Source: Bugulina stolonifera (Eukaryota > Bryozoa > Gymnolaemata > Cheilostomatida > Bugulidae). From it: a stretch of 64,000 bases of DNA. The notes beneath the pieces are model-generated. The model had not been told where the DNA came from. It did not search any database and saw nothing but the letters and a program-made list of their open reading frames with translations. The position numbers and the translations under genes are program-made. Positions 1 through 11,427 of this stretch are shown piece by piece. Position 1 is the first letter of the stretch. Every line of letters starts with the position of its first letter. The stretch spans positions 6,480,850 to 6,544,849 of the forward strand of contig OW285197.1 in the NCBI GenBank assembly GCA_935421135.1. The letters are read 5' to 3'.

Positions 1-151
1 CACCTTCTCGTATCCAAGGTTCCCGGGTCCGAGTCCTAAATCGCCGTAGAAGTATTGAAGAATGAGGTCGGTCGGTCACCCGAGGCCGAGGTCACCTTCC
101 TTCTCTTCGTATCGTAAGAGTACGACCTTAGAATCCCACCGCTGCCACCAA
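1..151 (-). mobile_element. Family A gypsy element, internal leader (cut by window edge)
   Basis: On the minus strand this is nearly identical to 15668-15818, the stretch just inside the 5' LTR of the complete element. It includes the primer-binding site beside the LTR. The rest of the element lies to the left of the window, so whether it is full length cannot be judged. Confidence 0.9.
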
Positions 152-814
152 TGTAATGGTTTCTGTGATTTGGTGCGGTCGTCCTTGGACGACTATCGAC
201 CCAGAAATGAAGTGCCTATGAGTGGTAATAGGACTTCGCATTACATGAAAGATCGAGCGGTCTCAGTAGCCCAAATACTACCAAAGACGACCCATCTGAT
301 CTCAAGTCCGACCTTCAGACTATACAGTGAAAGAGAGTAGTTCAACCTAGTAGGCGGTTCGCAAAGCGAATGACCTAGTAAAAGGAAGAGAAAGTCCCTG
401 TATCAAGTATAGATGTGTCTTTATTGAAAGCCAAGCGTAGACTGAGACAATGAACAGTAAAACAGTGCCCTTTATATAGTATAAGGACTTCCGGCCGACG
501 TGACGTCGGGAAAAGACGACGTGTGGTCGTCCGGAAGTTGCGCAACAAGATGGCCGCCGGAAGCCTGACGGCCGACCCAAAATAGGTCGGGTTCTACAAA
601 AGTTGCTTATAATGGTCCAATTCATGTACAAAATGAATATCAATGGATTCTAAGAGGTCGGGCCTCTGTACATGGGTATAAAAGGCATTAAAAGACTTAG
701 AAATAATCATACAATCATATATAACAATATAAGAGTAAAGTACAAGCAGATATATACATGTATGCACGCAATAATGAGTGTCAGATGTAAGATACGACTG
801 GGCGTACCATCACA
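152..814 (-). repeat. Family A LTR (5' LTR of the truncated element)
   Basis: This 663-bp LTR reads TGTGATGG to CATTACA on the minus strand, the same length and ends as the LTRs of the element at 15005-21156. ATAT follows at 815-818, the tetranucleotide that flanks most family A insertions. It carries the same TATA box and AATAAAG polyadenylation signal. Near identity to the other young LTRs implies a recent insertion. Confidence 0.92.
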
Positions 815-1028
815 ATATGTATATTATACATGTATTTGCAGCGCTGTTGCAACAGTGTTACTTGGCATATAAGCAACGAGTTCTTGTTGCAGTGCACATT
901 GCGCTCGTATACTATACACTGCGTGAATGAAATAATACATGATGCATGATCTCTACTGAAATAGAATCACCGTAGTAGTCAATTAGTTTTTTAACTAAAG
1001 AAAATAACATAATGAACTTTGCATTGTC

Positions 1029-1560
1029 CATGTAATACAATAACACAATATAGCATTTTCGCATGTTTATCTTTGTACTCCAATAACGCAACATAGCATT
1101 TCCACATATTTTTATATGTAATACAATAATACAATATGTCATTCTCACATGTTTTAATTTCTAATACAATAATCTAATATGGCATTTCACACATGTTTCT
1201 ATTTGTAATACAACAACACAGTGTGATAGTTTCACCTGTTTGTATCAATGGCACAATAATACATTACGGCATTTTCACTCTTGTGTAGTGATAAGCTTTG
1301 CATGGACATAAGGCTCTACTCTAATAGCCTCTTTGAACTATATATACATGTAGAGCATGGAATGTATCCAAATTTATCTACTCACGATAAACACAGTATC
1401 AGCTATCAACAGGTTATGTTAGACAGATTTCAGACAAAATACTTTCCGATGCGACAGGTTGATTCAATTAGAAAATCTGAGGACTGAACCTGTCGACCAA
1501 TGACAGAGCTACTGCTAGCAACCTAGAATGTGTGAATGTTTGCAGAAAGTGTAACATTGG
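1029..1560 (+). repeat. Repeat family C: about 43-bp tandem units plus unique body
   Basis: From about 1029 to 1290 there are about six degenerate units of 43-44 bp, each with an AATACAATAA-like start, a GGCATTTTCAC-like middle and a CATGTTT-like end. A non-repetitive body follows to about 1560. The whole unit recurs inverted at 52575-53035, and the tandem part recurs at 14726-14940. No coding capacity is recognised. The remaining DNA at 815-1028 and 1561-1833 shows nothing I can name. Confidence 0.6.
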
Positions 1561-1833
1561 CAGTTCTGCCAAGCGTTTTTTATCCATTACAATTATTCCT
1601 GACTTCCTGAATTTGTCTTTTAATTGCAGCACTTCCATAGAAAATTACTTCAATGAACGGTGAAAGTGACAAAATTCAAAAAGCCAAAGAGAGAAACATG
1701 CTCATTTACTGCGAGCTGATAACTCAAGTTTGTTTTCCGGTTTAGACCTGAACTACTTGGTACCATGGGTAATTGGTTCATAGAAAAGAAATTCCATAAT
1801 AAAAACGTCAGTCATGCATGAACAGAATCATAT

Positions 1834-2731
1834 TGTAATGTTTTATGGGTTGGTCATACTGGTGCCGATGTAGACACGAGTGTGGGAAGTGCTCGAGAGT
1901 GGTCAACCTAGTTGCACTTCTACCATTACATAAAGAGTGAACAGTTATGTAGCTCTTATTAGTGTTATAAGGACGTAGGCCCGATGCTTATACTCCTAGG
2001 AGTGTTGAAGCTCTTAATAATGAACCAAGGTCGTAGACCTGATGCTAACGTCCATTGAAGAGTCAATGATTGACGTAGGTCCGATGCTTATTCTCATCAA
2101 GATTGTGGTAAGTGTTTTAAACAAGTAATAGGACGAGCTCGGGCACTAAAGGTCCAAAGGACCAAGGCTAGAGCTGCTTGTCTGTAGGTTGAGTTGAGAG
2201 ATGTTGCTTTGTCGGAGCACAATCAACAACTGACTAGCATGAGAAATGTACTTGGTTTTACAGTAAATCAGTTTCTGGTAAAATTTCCAGTAAAAAGTCC
2301 GCTAAGGTATCGGGTGGGACGATAAGGCATTGGCCCCGGAACTTGCATAACAACATAGCAGAAAAATGCCCGAGGTCCGACCTACAAAGGGTCGGCAATG
2401 ACAAAAAGGGGTTATAATCATGTGAAAGATATTATATCTAATAACAGGCATAATCTGAGACATCGACCATTATTTATAATAGGCAAAAGACTTAGAAATA
2501 CATGTAGTTAGTACAATAATATCGACTTGCTATAATGATGCTTAATTCCCAGTAAACAATAGTAGGCAAGTTTAGGCAAACATGATTGGATAATAATAAT
2601 ACATGAGCCAGACCGTTAGTTGATAGCATGCATATAATGATAATGCAATGCAGCTGTGGGCAATGTAGAGTTAGTTAAAATGTGACAGTCTATAGGAGGT
2701 TGGACATGTCTAGCATGCCGAAACACCCACA
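1834..2731 (-). repeat. Family B1 LTR (3' LTR of a decayed element)
   Basis: An 898-bp LTR on the minus strand, starting TGTGGGTG at 2731 and ending CATTACA at 1834. It contains the family B signature of an AATAAAGCAAC-like polyadenylation region. A purine run (GCAAGGGGGC on the minus strand) lies immediately upstream of its start, as expected for a polypurine tract beside a 3' LTR. It is similar to the LTRs at 33445-34436 and 54809-55610. Confidence 0.75.
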
Positions 2732-4270
2732 GCCCCCTTGCACTAGAGACTAGACCATGCTGGTTTCTAGTGTCATAGTCAGTAGGTTTCGGTATAGTGC
2801 AGTCTTTCTAGTTACAACAGCTATTTCTGCTTACACCAGTTGGAGAGGATGGGGCTGATCCAGGTACTGGGTTGCTAGGCATTGGGGAGCTACCTCACGG
2901 GCATTCAGGGGCTCCAGGCGTTTTTACAGAGAGGCACATAAGTCTTGAAGACTACTACAGTGGTGGATTCTGGGTTCAATGGCTGCCAGCTGGGCTCTCA
3001 CTACCGTGTCAGGATCTAGAGGATCAGAAGCAAGTTCAGAAAGTCTAGCTGGAGCCGGAGGAGTCACCATCTCATACTAAGATATTGCTGGTGTAACAGA
3101 AGTAGACACAGGAGACACGGTCATCACTGCAGGCTGGGCAAAAAGAGGTTCTACTAGTTTCTGGGGAGAGTCAACCTGCTTAGATTTCGGAGGAAAGTCA
3201 GTTTGTTGAGGGCGGAAGTAGGGAGAAGCAGGCATGCTTTTCCTTGGTGCCGGCCATTTCTATGTGGGAAGAGTGATAGCCTTGATAGAGGAAGAAAACT
3301 GAGGCTGTCGGTGGGCAGGTGAGTAGGCAAAGAGGAGGGACCAGCAGAGGCTGATGCAGGAGAAACGTCTGGGGAGGAGCTTGACTGGGAATCAGCCAGC
3401 CGTCGCTTGGGTAGTCTTTTACGAGCTGCTCAGGGAAGGAAAGCAGGCCTGTTCGTCCCACTCCATCCATGCTAGGATGGCGAGGAAGGAAAAGTGGGGA
3501 ATCTTTCATGCCCCACCACTTCATCAGAGCCGAGTAATTCTCCCTGACAGATAGGTAGCGCTGATCTCGGCATAGGGGAGTCCTTCTGGACAGATGCTGA
3601 CCCAAGGTATTCCGGCTCAAGGAACTCCGTCCACCTATGATAAAGCAACACCAAAGGACTCATTGAGTTTGTCAACTCAGTGGAAATGTGCTATTAATAG
3701 CCAACTGGAGGAGGATGGACAGCTTTCCTCGGTAACTCCTGCATTAAAGGTTAAACTGCCTTCAATCATAAAGCGGGACTGGATGCGCGTCTTCAGCTCC
3801 CTTTCGGTAGAGCGGAAGATCCACCCGTTCACCGATTTTATGCAGGTCCTCGAAGGAGAACATGACATGTGCATTAGAGAAATAGCTGAGGAACCAAGGG
3901 GGTCATCAAGAGAGTCAGGGGAAAGATGGAAAAACTGACGGCATGCAGCGGTAAAGACCCATATTAATTCCACAGAGCAGTAGTCTGGAGGTCCTCCTGT
4001 GTGGGGACTGATGCAGTTGCATCTGTAGGATTACTGGCTAGTGGTGCAGTGGGGTCCTCCTGCGGAGGGACTGATGCAGCGCCGTCAGCAGATTGCTTGA
4101 CAAGGCCAGGCTTAGGGATCAGGGGCCTGGCCATCTGGTCAGTGGACTTAGCCGGCAAGGTGCGGTCTCAATGGCGCTGCTGTGAGTGTAGGAGACGCCC
4201 CGTTCCGTCGCACACCCGTTTCTCCGGACCGCGGCAGCGTTTGGGAACTATCCACAGAAACTCTCGATAG
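2732..4270 (-). mobile_element. Internal remnant of a family B1 LTR element
   Basis: GC-rich sequence, unlike its surroundings, lying directly upstream of the polypurine tract and 3' LTR on the minus strand. It has short open stretches (for example 3198-3620, 3677-3973 and 3964-4158) broken by stops. One stretch contains a twofold internal repeat around SVPPQEDP and SVPTQEDL. No reverse transcriptase, RNase H or integrase motif is visible, so either only a 3' part survives or the element was non-autonomous. The 5' portion and matching 5' LTR are absent; similarity to element-like sequence fades near 4270. Confidence 0.5.
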
Positions 4271-4667
4271 GACAAAAAGAGAAGAACAATCCACTTTTCA
4301 TAAGCTAGTTGTACAGTTTCTTGATGCCTTTGTCTTTGTGTGGTTGTACATGTAAGTGATGTATGTGTGCGCAAGTACATGTCGTAACTGTCGTCAACTT
4401 AATTTCAATTTTTAATAAGCAATTAGCTACATAAAAATATAGTTTAAATGTAAATAGCAATAAGATCTATAACATGGTAAGTAAAATTTAAGTAAACTTG
4501 AATTAGATTTGTTTGAAATACCAACGCACTTATTTTCTAAAAATTGTAAGAAAAGGACTGCAACTCATGTGTGCTTGGACCACAGAACTACACAAATGCA
4601 CCAAAATATATCAAATGAGGGCTGTACCGTAACGCTTCTCTACATGTTGAATCAACTTCCCTATGGA
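4271..4667. other. AT-rich stretch with no recognised feature
   Basis: AT-rich DNA between the family B1 remnant and the family B2 solo LTR. No convincing reading frame, repeat or RNA was seen. Confidence 0.4.
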
Positions 4668-4671
4668 ATAC

Positions 4672-5654
4672 TGCAATGGTTTTGAGAGTGTGTTACATAC
4701 GAGAGCCGAGGGCTGCAAGTATGTGAAAGGCTTAGAAGGTGGTAGAGGCCGACCAAGTGCACCTTCTGCTCATCACATAAAAGAGTGAACAGTTATATGT
4801 GCTCTTTATAGGTGTATTGTAAGTAATATCAGACGTAGGCCGATGCCGAGACTCATTGGAGCTCAGGACCGACGTAGGTCATGTAAAGTTTATACTCCGA
4901 GGGAGTGCAGAGAAAGTTTGTCTAGCCTTGAGATCTTAGGACCAACGCTAGGTTCATTTAGAACCCGGGATTGACCTAAGTTTAAGGGGTGGATAGAGAT
5001 ATGCTTTGCCTAGGATGAGGTGAACCCGAGCCGTACTGGATCAAGAGATCCTCCGGTGGAGTTACCCGCCTAAAGAGTAAGCCTCTGTAGGTTTGAGTTG
5101 GGAGATGTTGCTTTATTCAAGCGCAATCAACAACTGACTAAACATAACAAATGCACTGCCTTATATACTATAACAACTTCTGGCCAAAAGAGCCCGAAAT
5201 GGTATCGGGTGCGGTACTGATGAAACAACATGGATGGTTCCGCCCGACGTCACGTGGGCAATAATCAGGTGATGGTTACGTAATTTCTAACATGCTAGGC
5301 AAGTAGTATAGTTAGTTAGCTATAGGTATGTGTCTAATACAATAGTAGTAAACCGGTACTACAATATGATTGATTAATGACAATAATATAAAGCACGCTA
5401 TAATACGTAAGTATAATATCAGATAATACAGCGACATGATTGGTGGATAACAATACAATAGTAAACATAGAATGGATTATGCATGTAGCTGTAGCTATTA
5501 ACTAATAGCTAGTAATGTCGATGCATTATGAGTCAATGTCTGGCTAGCCAAGGGAGGCTAGACGCTAATGCTACACTGTCGGTGTTCAATGTTATGGACC
5601 TTGAGACTCTGGGAGTTGAAGACCCACTACACCAATGCGGTTCGTTTCACTACA
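4672..5654 (-). repeat. Family B2 solo LTR with ATAC target duplication
   Basis: A 983-bp LTR on the minus strand, reading TGTAGTG to CATTGCA. It is flanked on both sides by ATAC (4668-4671 and 5655-5658), so it is a complete insertion reduced to a solo LTR. It contains an AATAAAGCAAC-like polyadenylation region and resembles the LTR ending at 50927 more than the B1 copies. Confidence 0.8.
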
Positions 5655-5798
5655 ATACTGGAAACTAAGACATGAAGCCAGAAGAATGTGAAGTGTTCAA
5701 ACTATTTCTCAGAAGTACCCAGGAGTTCATTAATTCAATAGCTCAACTTTCAGCAGAATAAAATTACTATCTTAGATGTGATCTTTATGGTTTGTGAC

Positions 5799-5804
5799 TT
5801 TATT
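5799..5804 (-). terminator. Candidate polyadenylation signal AATAAA
   Basis: AATAAA on the minus strand about 65 bases beyond the stop codon of the 435-codon gene. This spacing is plausible for its mRNA 3' end. Confidence 0.45.
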
Positions 5805-5868
5805 GATAGGATATAGTGCATATAGCTACGATGAAACATAAAACTTCATTTTGCACGATAGTGGCAAA

Positions 5869-7176
5869 TCATATTTGGCCTAATCTGCTTGCAATTCCAG
5901 GAAGGACAACTCCACAGACACCCTTAGAAACAGGCTGGTGAATCTGTGGAACGTTGTACTTATAGTTGACTAATGGCATTGGAATGGATCCTAGCCGATA
6001 GTTCAACAAAGAATGTCTCATTGCAAATCCAAATACACACATCTTGTCTAATGGTGATACACTATTTTTAAATGCAACCTGTGCTGTGTGCCCTTTGTCA
6101 TTGTTAATCTCTCCTGCAAATTTAGAATTGTGGGTAATGCTGACTTTTTCAGTGTTACATTCATCCTTTTCAAATGCCAGATCGAATTTATTTGAGTTCA
6201 TTCGCGACACTAGACGACTGTTTCTCACATCAAATTTACCAATTGGAATATTGTCCACAAGCACTGTCATATCGTTTCCAAATATATCAGTGACAGTGAA
6301 GCTCTTTTTCTTGCTTCTATTCCTTGCAACTATTACGACGTTCCCTCCTTGATAAAACAAACATTCAATAGTCAACTCCACCAAATTTAAATTCTCACTG
6401 ATGACATCAAAGTAATAAATTGTGGTTCCTTTCTGCTCCATGTAACCAGCACCACGAATGTCCACTTTTTGAGCTTTTGATAAAAATAAAACCTTTATTG
6501 GTTCCACTTTCTCCGATCCCATGTTTTCAGGCGTTTTCGTGAACATTGACGCAACAGGTATAACTTGATTGGACACCAATGCTTCCTCAACGTATATCTG
6601 AAGAGCAACCAACATTACCATAACCCGTTCTTCATCCTCTAGATCACTAGCTAAACTTATTGTCCAATTACCAAGCTCCGGGTCCTCGTGCATTGTGACC
6701 AAAAAACTTTCTGTGCTGCTAAACACTCCGTAGGTAGGGCTATTGGATTTGGTTTCATACGCCACTTCCACTGGTCTTATTAATAAAATATGTCGCTCAT
6801 CACTCCAATGCCGAGTCATATTTATGAATTCACTCTCAGCATAACCATGCTCAGTACTTACTTCACCGACAAGTTGGTCATCCAGATAGCATTGAATGGA
6901 GTGCCCTTGGTTGCCCTCATCTAACTCTCCAACAAATAATGTTTCACCAGAAGTTTTATCATAAGCTGAAATCACATTCTGTTCACCATTGACAGGGTCG
7001 GTGTCGATGCAGTAAGTCATAAATATCAATACTTTATTTGACTCATCAGGCCTTCGGTCTAAGACAACAAATGATAAATTCTTGTTATCAGCTGGATCTC
7101 TGGCAAAAGGTCTTATGCATATATTCGTGAAATTACCGAACATGTTGCTTTCCTCGTCACCATCATAGGACGCCAT
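5869..7176 (-). CDS. Unknown protein, two scramblase/Tubby-C-like halves (435 aa)
   Basis: Uninterrupted 435-codon frame from ATG at 7176 to TGA. It is a clear paralogue of the gene at 8328-9605, with about half of residues shared by eye and conserved openings (IRPFARDPAD at 21-30, LSFVVLDRRP at 34-43). No signal peptide or long membrane helix is evident. The layout suggests two related halves joined by a linker near 205-225: each holds beta-rich stretches and ends in a hydrophobic run (VMVMLVALQIY at 185-195; KMCVFGFAM at 378-386). The first run, preceded by an acidic DLEDEER, resembles the end of the phospholipid scramblase/Tubby C-terminal fold. That relation is an inference from pattern, and membrane or lipid binding is not shown. 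The absence of introns contrasts with the transporter genes nearby and may reflect a retrocopy ancestor. Conservation between the two paralogues supports a real gene. Confidence 0.7.
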   Translation of the reverse strand: MASYDGDEESNMFGNFTNICIRPFARDPADNKNLSFVVLDRRPDESNKVLIFMTYCIDTDPVNGEQNVISAYDKTSGETLFVGELDEGNQGHSIQCYLDDQLVGEVSTEHGYAESEFINMTRHWSDERHILLIRPVEVAYETKSNSPTYGVFSSTESFLVTMHEDPELGNWTISLASDLEDEERVMVMLVALQIYVEEALVSNQVIPVASMFTKTPENMGSEKVEPIKVLFLSKAQKVDIRGAGYMEQKGTTIYYFDVISENLNLVELTIECLFYQGGNVVIVARNRSKKKSFTVTDIFGNDMTVLVDNIPIGKFDVRNSRLVSRMNSNKFDLAFEKDECNTEKVSITHNSKFAGEINNDKGHTAQVAFKNSVSPLDKMCVFGFAMRHSLLNYRLGSIPMPLVNYKYNVPQIHQPVSKGVCGVVLPGIASRLGQI

Positions 7177-8327
7177 CCCTAATATGTTTTATTAGAATCC
7201 TGCTCTAAGTTGATATTCTTATCACACCTGACTAATTATAGAATTATATCTGTCGATGTGTTAGTAAATTACAATTTTGGAAAAAATGTTTATTGTATGC
7301 CAAAACTACTTTACTACTATTTAAAAAATAAGTACAAATAATCTAAAATGAAGTCTTGCCATGATAATATCTGAGCTTAAAATTAAAATGCTCTATGTTA
7401 TAACATTTGCATGTATATTTACTGTTATTATTTTTATTATAATATTATTAATAGCATAAATTATTAATGATTGTACAAAATATAATATGTTATACGAAGT
7501 ATATAATTATATTATTAGTATTTTACTCTCATGTTTTCTTCAGACAACAATAGTAATTTATACTCATGATAATAATAAAAATAATTACAGTACGCAATCA
7601 TGTAAATGGTTTGATATGATAATAATATAGAGCATTCTAATTTGAAGCTCACTAATTATAATATTGCATCAATCACAAATTTAACCCATCCTGTTTGAGG
7701 GTTCAACCCAAGTCACTACACCCCATAGTCTCAATCAAACATACTAGCCGAGCCACAGTGCAATATAATTATTGACTGCATTTGCTAGTCACCTTTACTA
7801 TCCTTTGCAATATTGAAATAGTAAACCTTCTCACTAATAGAATCTGCAATATGCATGATTGTCCGGTTTAAAATATATTAAAGATCTGAAAAGCTCCAAT
7901 TGGATAGTAAATTTAAACTGGCATACTGTTCTATTGATTGTTCTACATTGATAATTTTTTGGAGGAATACACGACACAATTATTTTGCTGTGTTGTCGGT
8001 TACTGATCATAATTTAGCATTTTAAATTTTAATAAAGATTTAATCTTGGCAATTAATGCAGTTGTTGAGAATGAAATACATCTCTGCTGTCTGATTTAGA
8101 AATAAAGCTTATGTACAGAGAACAGAACAAGCATATTTACATATTTTATTTCTTACAACATTATTGAATAAATTTCTTCATTTAAATCACAATTCCATTA
8201 TGTGCTATAACAAATATAATATTACCAGAGCGTTGCAAACATAGTAGTTGCATTGTTTTTTATATTGCTAATATAATTTTCCTCAATTCAGTTTGTTGCA
8301 GTAGTTGTCAATTAAGAAAGACAACTC
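7177..8327. other. AT-rich intergenic region between the paralogues
   Basis: Very AT-rich DNA between the tandem paralogues. It should hold the promoter of the downstream gene (minus strand, ATG at 7176) and the 3' UTR of the upstream one. AATAAA on the minus strand at 8145-8150 is a possible polyadenylation signal for the 425-codon gene. No other gene or recognised repeat was seen. Confidence 0.45.
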
Positions 8328-9605
8328 CTAATTTGTGGGAAAGTTTCGATTGATGCTTTTTGGTGCGGGAGGTTGCTGTGTCATGATGTTGTATTTGTAA
8401 TCCAGTGGAGGCACCGGGAAGTCTGCTAGCCGGTAATTCTCAAGGGCGTGTCTCATGGCAAACCCGAAGATGCACATCTTCTCTAGTGGCTGCAACATAT
8501 TTGCTAGAGTAACAGATGCAGTGTAGCCTTTTGTATTGTCAATTTCTCCTACCAACTTAGAGTTTTGGGTAATGGTGACCTTTTCAGTGTTGCAAACACT
8601 TTTTTCAAAATTTAAAGCCAGACTAGTCTGGGTCACCTTGGATAGTAGCTGCTTCTGAGGGACATCAAGAGTACCAACTAGTGCATTACTCACATGCACC
8701 GCCATATTGTTTCCAAATATATCCGTTACATTGAAGCATTCTTTATCACGTTTATCTTTTGCTACTACAGTAATATTCCCATCTTCAAACGATTTGTATT
8801 CAATGTTGAACTCTACCAGCTGTGATTTTTCACTGATAACATCAAAGTAGTAGGTTATTGTTCCTGTTTGTTCTCTGTAACCAGCACCTCTGATGTCAAC
8901 CTTGTGATCTTCTGCCAGAAACAAGACTCTGATTGGTTCAGTTATTAAAGGTCCTGCATATGGAGGTGGTGTCACTAGCACCGGTACAATAGGTATTATC
9001 CGGTTGGCGACTTGCGCTTCTTCTACGTAAAGTTGTACAGCAACCAACATTACCATAACTGCTTCTTCATCCTCCAAGTGTGGAGCGCTGGTAACTGACC
9101 AATTACATTCCTGTATTTCCTCATGCATCGCTGCTAAGAAACTGTTTGCTCTACTGAAAAACCCGTAGTTCAGGCAATCGCATTTAGTTCTGTGTTGACC
9201 TTCCAGCGGCCTTATCACTACAGAACGATATTCATTGTTTCTAGGACGATTAAAGTTTACAAATGTCCTTTGGTTACCATCAGGCAGAGTTCTTACCTCT
9301 CCAAACCGGTCGTTTTCTAAAAAACATCTCATCAGAGGTCCCACACTGTCAACAGTTAATTCTCCAAAGAACAAAATCTTGCCGGAAATTCTATCATATG
9401 CTTTGATTAGTTTCTGCTGAGGATTATGAGGGTTGGTATAATAGGACATAAAAATAAACACTTTATTCGACTTGCCAGGCCGACGATCTAAAACGACAAA
9501 CGATAGGCTCTCATTATCTGCTGGATCCCTTCCAAAGGGTCTTATGGACACGTCAGTAAAATTGCCAAATGTGTTTTTTACGCTTGCACCCTCATAACAA
9601 GCCAT
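8328..9605 (-). CDS. Unknown protein, paralogue of the adjacent gene (425 aa)
   Basis: Uninterrupted 425-codon frame on the minus strand, ATG at 9605. It aligns end to end with the 435-residue neighbour: IRPFGRDPAD at 21-30, LDRRP at 39-43, acidic-hydrophobic HLEDEEAVMVML at 176-187, then a second half with VTDIFGNNM and KMCIFGFAM. The linker contains PPPY at 213-216, a possible WW-domain ligand, which the paralogue lacks. PPxY motifs occur in the N-terminal regions of animal scramblases, which loosely fits the fold suggestion. A proline-rich tail ends the protein. Head-to-tail arrangement on one strand suggests tandem duplication. Function, location and partners are unknown. Confidence 0.7.
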   Translation of the reverse strand: MACYEGASVKNTFGNFTDVSIRPFGRDPADNESLSFVVLDRRPGKSNKVFIFMSYYTNPHNPQQKLIKAYDRISGKILFFGELTVDSVGPLMRCFLENDRFGEVRTLPDGNQRTFVNFNRPRNNEYRSVVIRPLEGQHRTKCDCLNYGFFSRANSFLAAMHEEIQECNWSVTSAPHLEDEEAVMVMLVAVQLYVEEAQVANRIIPIVPVLVTPPPYAGPLITEPIRVLFLAEDHKVDIRGAGYREQTGTITYYFDVISEKSQLVEFNIEYKSFEDGNITVVAKDKRDKECFNVTDIFGNNMAVHVSNALVGTLDVPQKQLLSKVTQTSLALNFEKSVCNTEKVTITQNSKLVGEIDNTKGYTASVTLANMLQPLEKMCIFGFAMRHALENYRLADFPVPPLDYKYNIMTQQPPAPKSINRNFPTN

Positions 9606-9986
9606 TATTTAATTTCATTGGTGATTTTAACTTGCTTTTTACCAAGTATTTTTACTTGAATGGTTTCTATAACTTGTGAATTATACACTAGTAAAGTTAA
9701 ATTTGAAAAATGTTTGTTCAATGTGAGGAATTTGTACTTCAACAGAGTCTTTCTAAAAAGGAGTGTATGATAATTTATGTGAAAGGTGCATAGTTGGGGG
9801 TATAATGCACATTGCAAATAGTTAGATTAAAGGGCAATTAGTAATTGGAATAGCAACAACAGTAAATTAACAAGAAAAATAATAAAAACTACGACCAAAA
9901 CCTCTGAACAGCCTATATAGACTATAATTAGAGCAAGGAGCATCTTATCCTAATGTACATTGTAAAGTTCACCTTTGCACAAATAT
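9606..9986. other. Probable upstream region of the 425-codon gene
   Basis: About 380 bases of AT-rich DNA between the start codon at 9605 and the next solo LTR. A promoter on the minus strand is expected here, but no clear core element was found. Confidence 0.35.
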
Positions 9987-10205
9987 TGTAATGGTACAGG
10001 ACATTTGTATACGACTCCAACTACCGGACGAAGCTCCACCGCACCCCAAGTGCCTAGTAGTTGTTACAGCACTACTCATCTGACACTCACACTCTCATAA
10101 TTAGCTGTTCGTATACCTATATTCAATTGCATTGCATGTTAAACCATTAATTACTGTCTATATACGTGTCTCCATGTGTTTATACTCACTACTTATTCAT
10201 GTATA
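9987..10205 (+). repeat. Family A solo LTR, left part (split by a transposon)
   Basis: Starts TGTAATGGTACAGG like the LTR at 29821 and is preceded by ATAT (9983-9986). It is interrupted after 10205 by a DNA transposon and resumes at 14136. Joined across the insertion, its order matches the uninterrupted LTR at 29821-30610. Confidence 0.88.
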
Positions 10206-11012
10206 GACAGTTTTCCCAGCATTAAAATAAGTCAAAAATTGGGAGTTGTCTTTCCTTACTCCAGGTACAGTTTAGGCTGGAAAAAACCTGTCATAGACCA
10301 CCAAACGGGACGTAGAAGAAAATCTGGGGGTGACAAAATTAAACGGAGGACATATTTGAAAACGGGATAAAAAATAACTTCTAGGGGGGATATTTCTGCA
10401 CATTTTTGTTCCATAGAATACATTTTATAGCAGCATTTGTCCAGAAGGTACCACTGGGTACCTTGTAATTGCTTTTTAATTGACCATGAATGTGTTCACT
10501 ATACCACATAACTCACATTACCAGATTGTCACACTTCAAGTTGGCAGCATTATCATGATTATTCATCAGTAGATACTGCTACTATGATTGGATAAACAAC
10601 ATTTTGCTTAGTTCAAGCAGCCAATGGAATGCAACCATTAGGGTATTGGAATGTTGTTATAATTCAAAGTTTTGTTATTGCACAACTGTCTGTCTCTGTG
10701 CTTTTGTGGCTTAGTGTCATAGCCATTCACACAGCATGATGTGGTTTAATTCATCCAGTGTTCTTGGTATGTGTTAGTCAACAATAAAGTTAGTCAGCTC
10801 TTGAGCATGCAAACAACATAGGGTAGTACTGTAGTACATGTAGGTTGAATTTTAATCAAATTGGTGGTACAGACTTGGATATTCAGTGTTCGTATTTTTG
10901 CGCTACATTATTTTTGCCAAAATTACCACTAGCCAGCAACGACTATTTTCACAACAGTGCTCCATGGTAACCATGTCTAAATTTGCTTGTTCAGCATTTG
11001 GATGCATGAATA
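10206..11012 (+). repeat. Left terminal inverted repeat (about 0.8 kb)
   Basis: Starts GACAGTTTTCCCAGC and matches the reverse complement of 13327-14135 with few differences. The inner limit near 11012 is where similarity stops. A short THAP-like opening (MSKFACSAFGC, with C-x4-C) is encoded near 10972-11010, but the later cysteine and histidine of a THAP finger are not preserved. Confidence 0.88.
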
Positions 11013-11204
11013 ACAGCCAAAGATTAAGAAAGATAAAAAATGCACTATCCACAAAATTACTAAAGTGTTCTAGATTTCTATCGCAAACCATTCCCATTTC
11101 TTCAGTAGGCCATCTTGATTCTCTTTTGACCAAGGTGGTGCCATTACTAATTTGCAAGGCCCATTAGTAAGCTCATGGAGTAAGATAACCCATTAACGGG
11201 AATT

Positions 11205-11427
11205 TGCGACTGTTCGAGACAGGACGTTTCGAAACTGGACTGTTCAACATCGGAAAGTTCGAAACCCCTAACCCCAACATTTCAACTAATTTTTATTTCC
11301 AATATAATTTTTTTTATTTAATGAATTATCTGCGAGTTGTGTTCTTCTAAATGTAATCTACACAGTTTCAAATTGTCTGGGTGTGAAACACTCTGTTTCG
11401 AACTGTCTTTTTCGAACTATCCCTTCA
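11205..11427 (+). repeat. Short interspersed repeat M, copy 1
   Basis: About 220 bp bounded by TTCGAGACAGGACG at the left and AACTGTCTTTTTCGAAC at the right, which are imperfect inverted ends. It shares its core (CTAACCCCAAC, then an AT-rich tract, then TCTACACAGTTTCAAA) with copies at 35578-35818 and 41210-41393. Probably a MITE nested in the larger transposon. Confidence 0.5.

Noticed and set aside
347..643. Recurring 90-130 codon frames inside LTRs (also near 14189, 15131, 20620, 21386, 30001, 54120)
   Set aside because: They are similar because the LTRs are similar; they cross promoter and polyadenylation signals and have no protein-like content.
1454..1495. A Helitron-type terminal hairpin (CGACAGGTT/AACCTGTCG) in repeat family C
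   Set aside because: The stem is not conserved in the inverted copy near 52640-52690, and the loop is too long.
1834..5654. The two family B LTRs as the ends of one element
   Set aside because: They belong to different subfamilies, and the right one has its own ATAC duplication on both sides, so it is an independent solo LTR.
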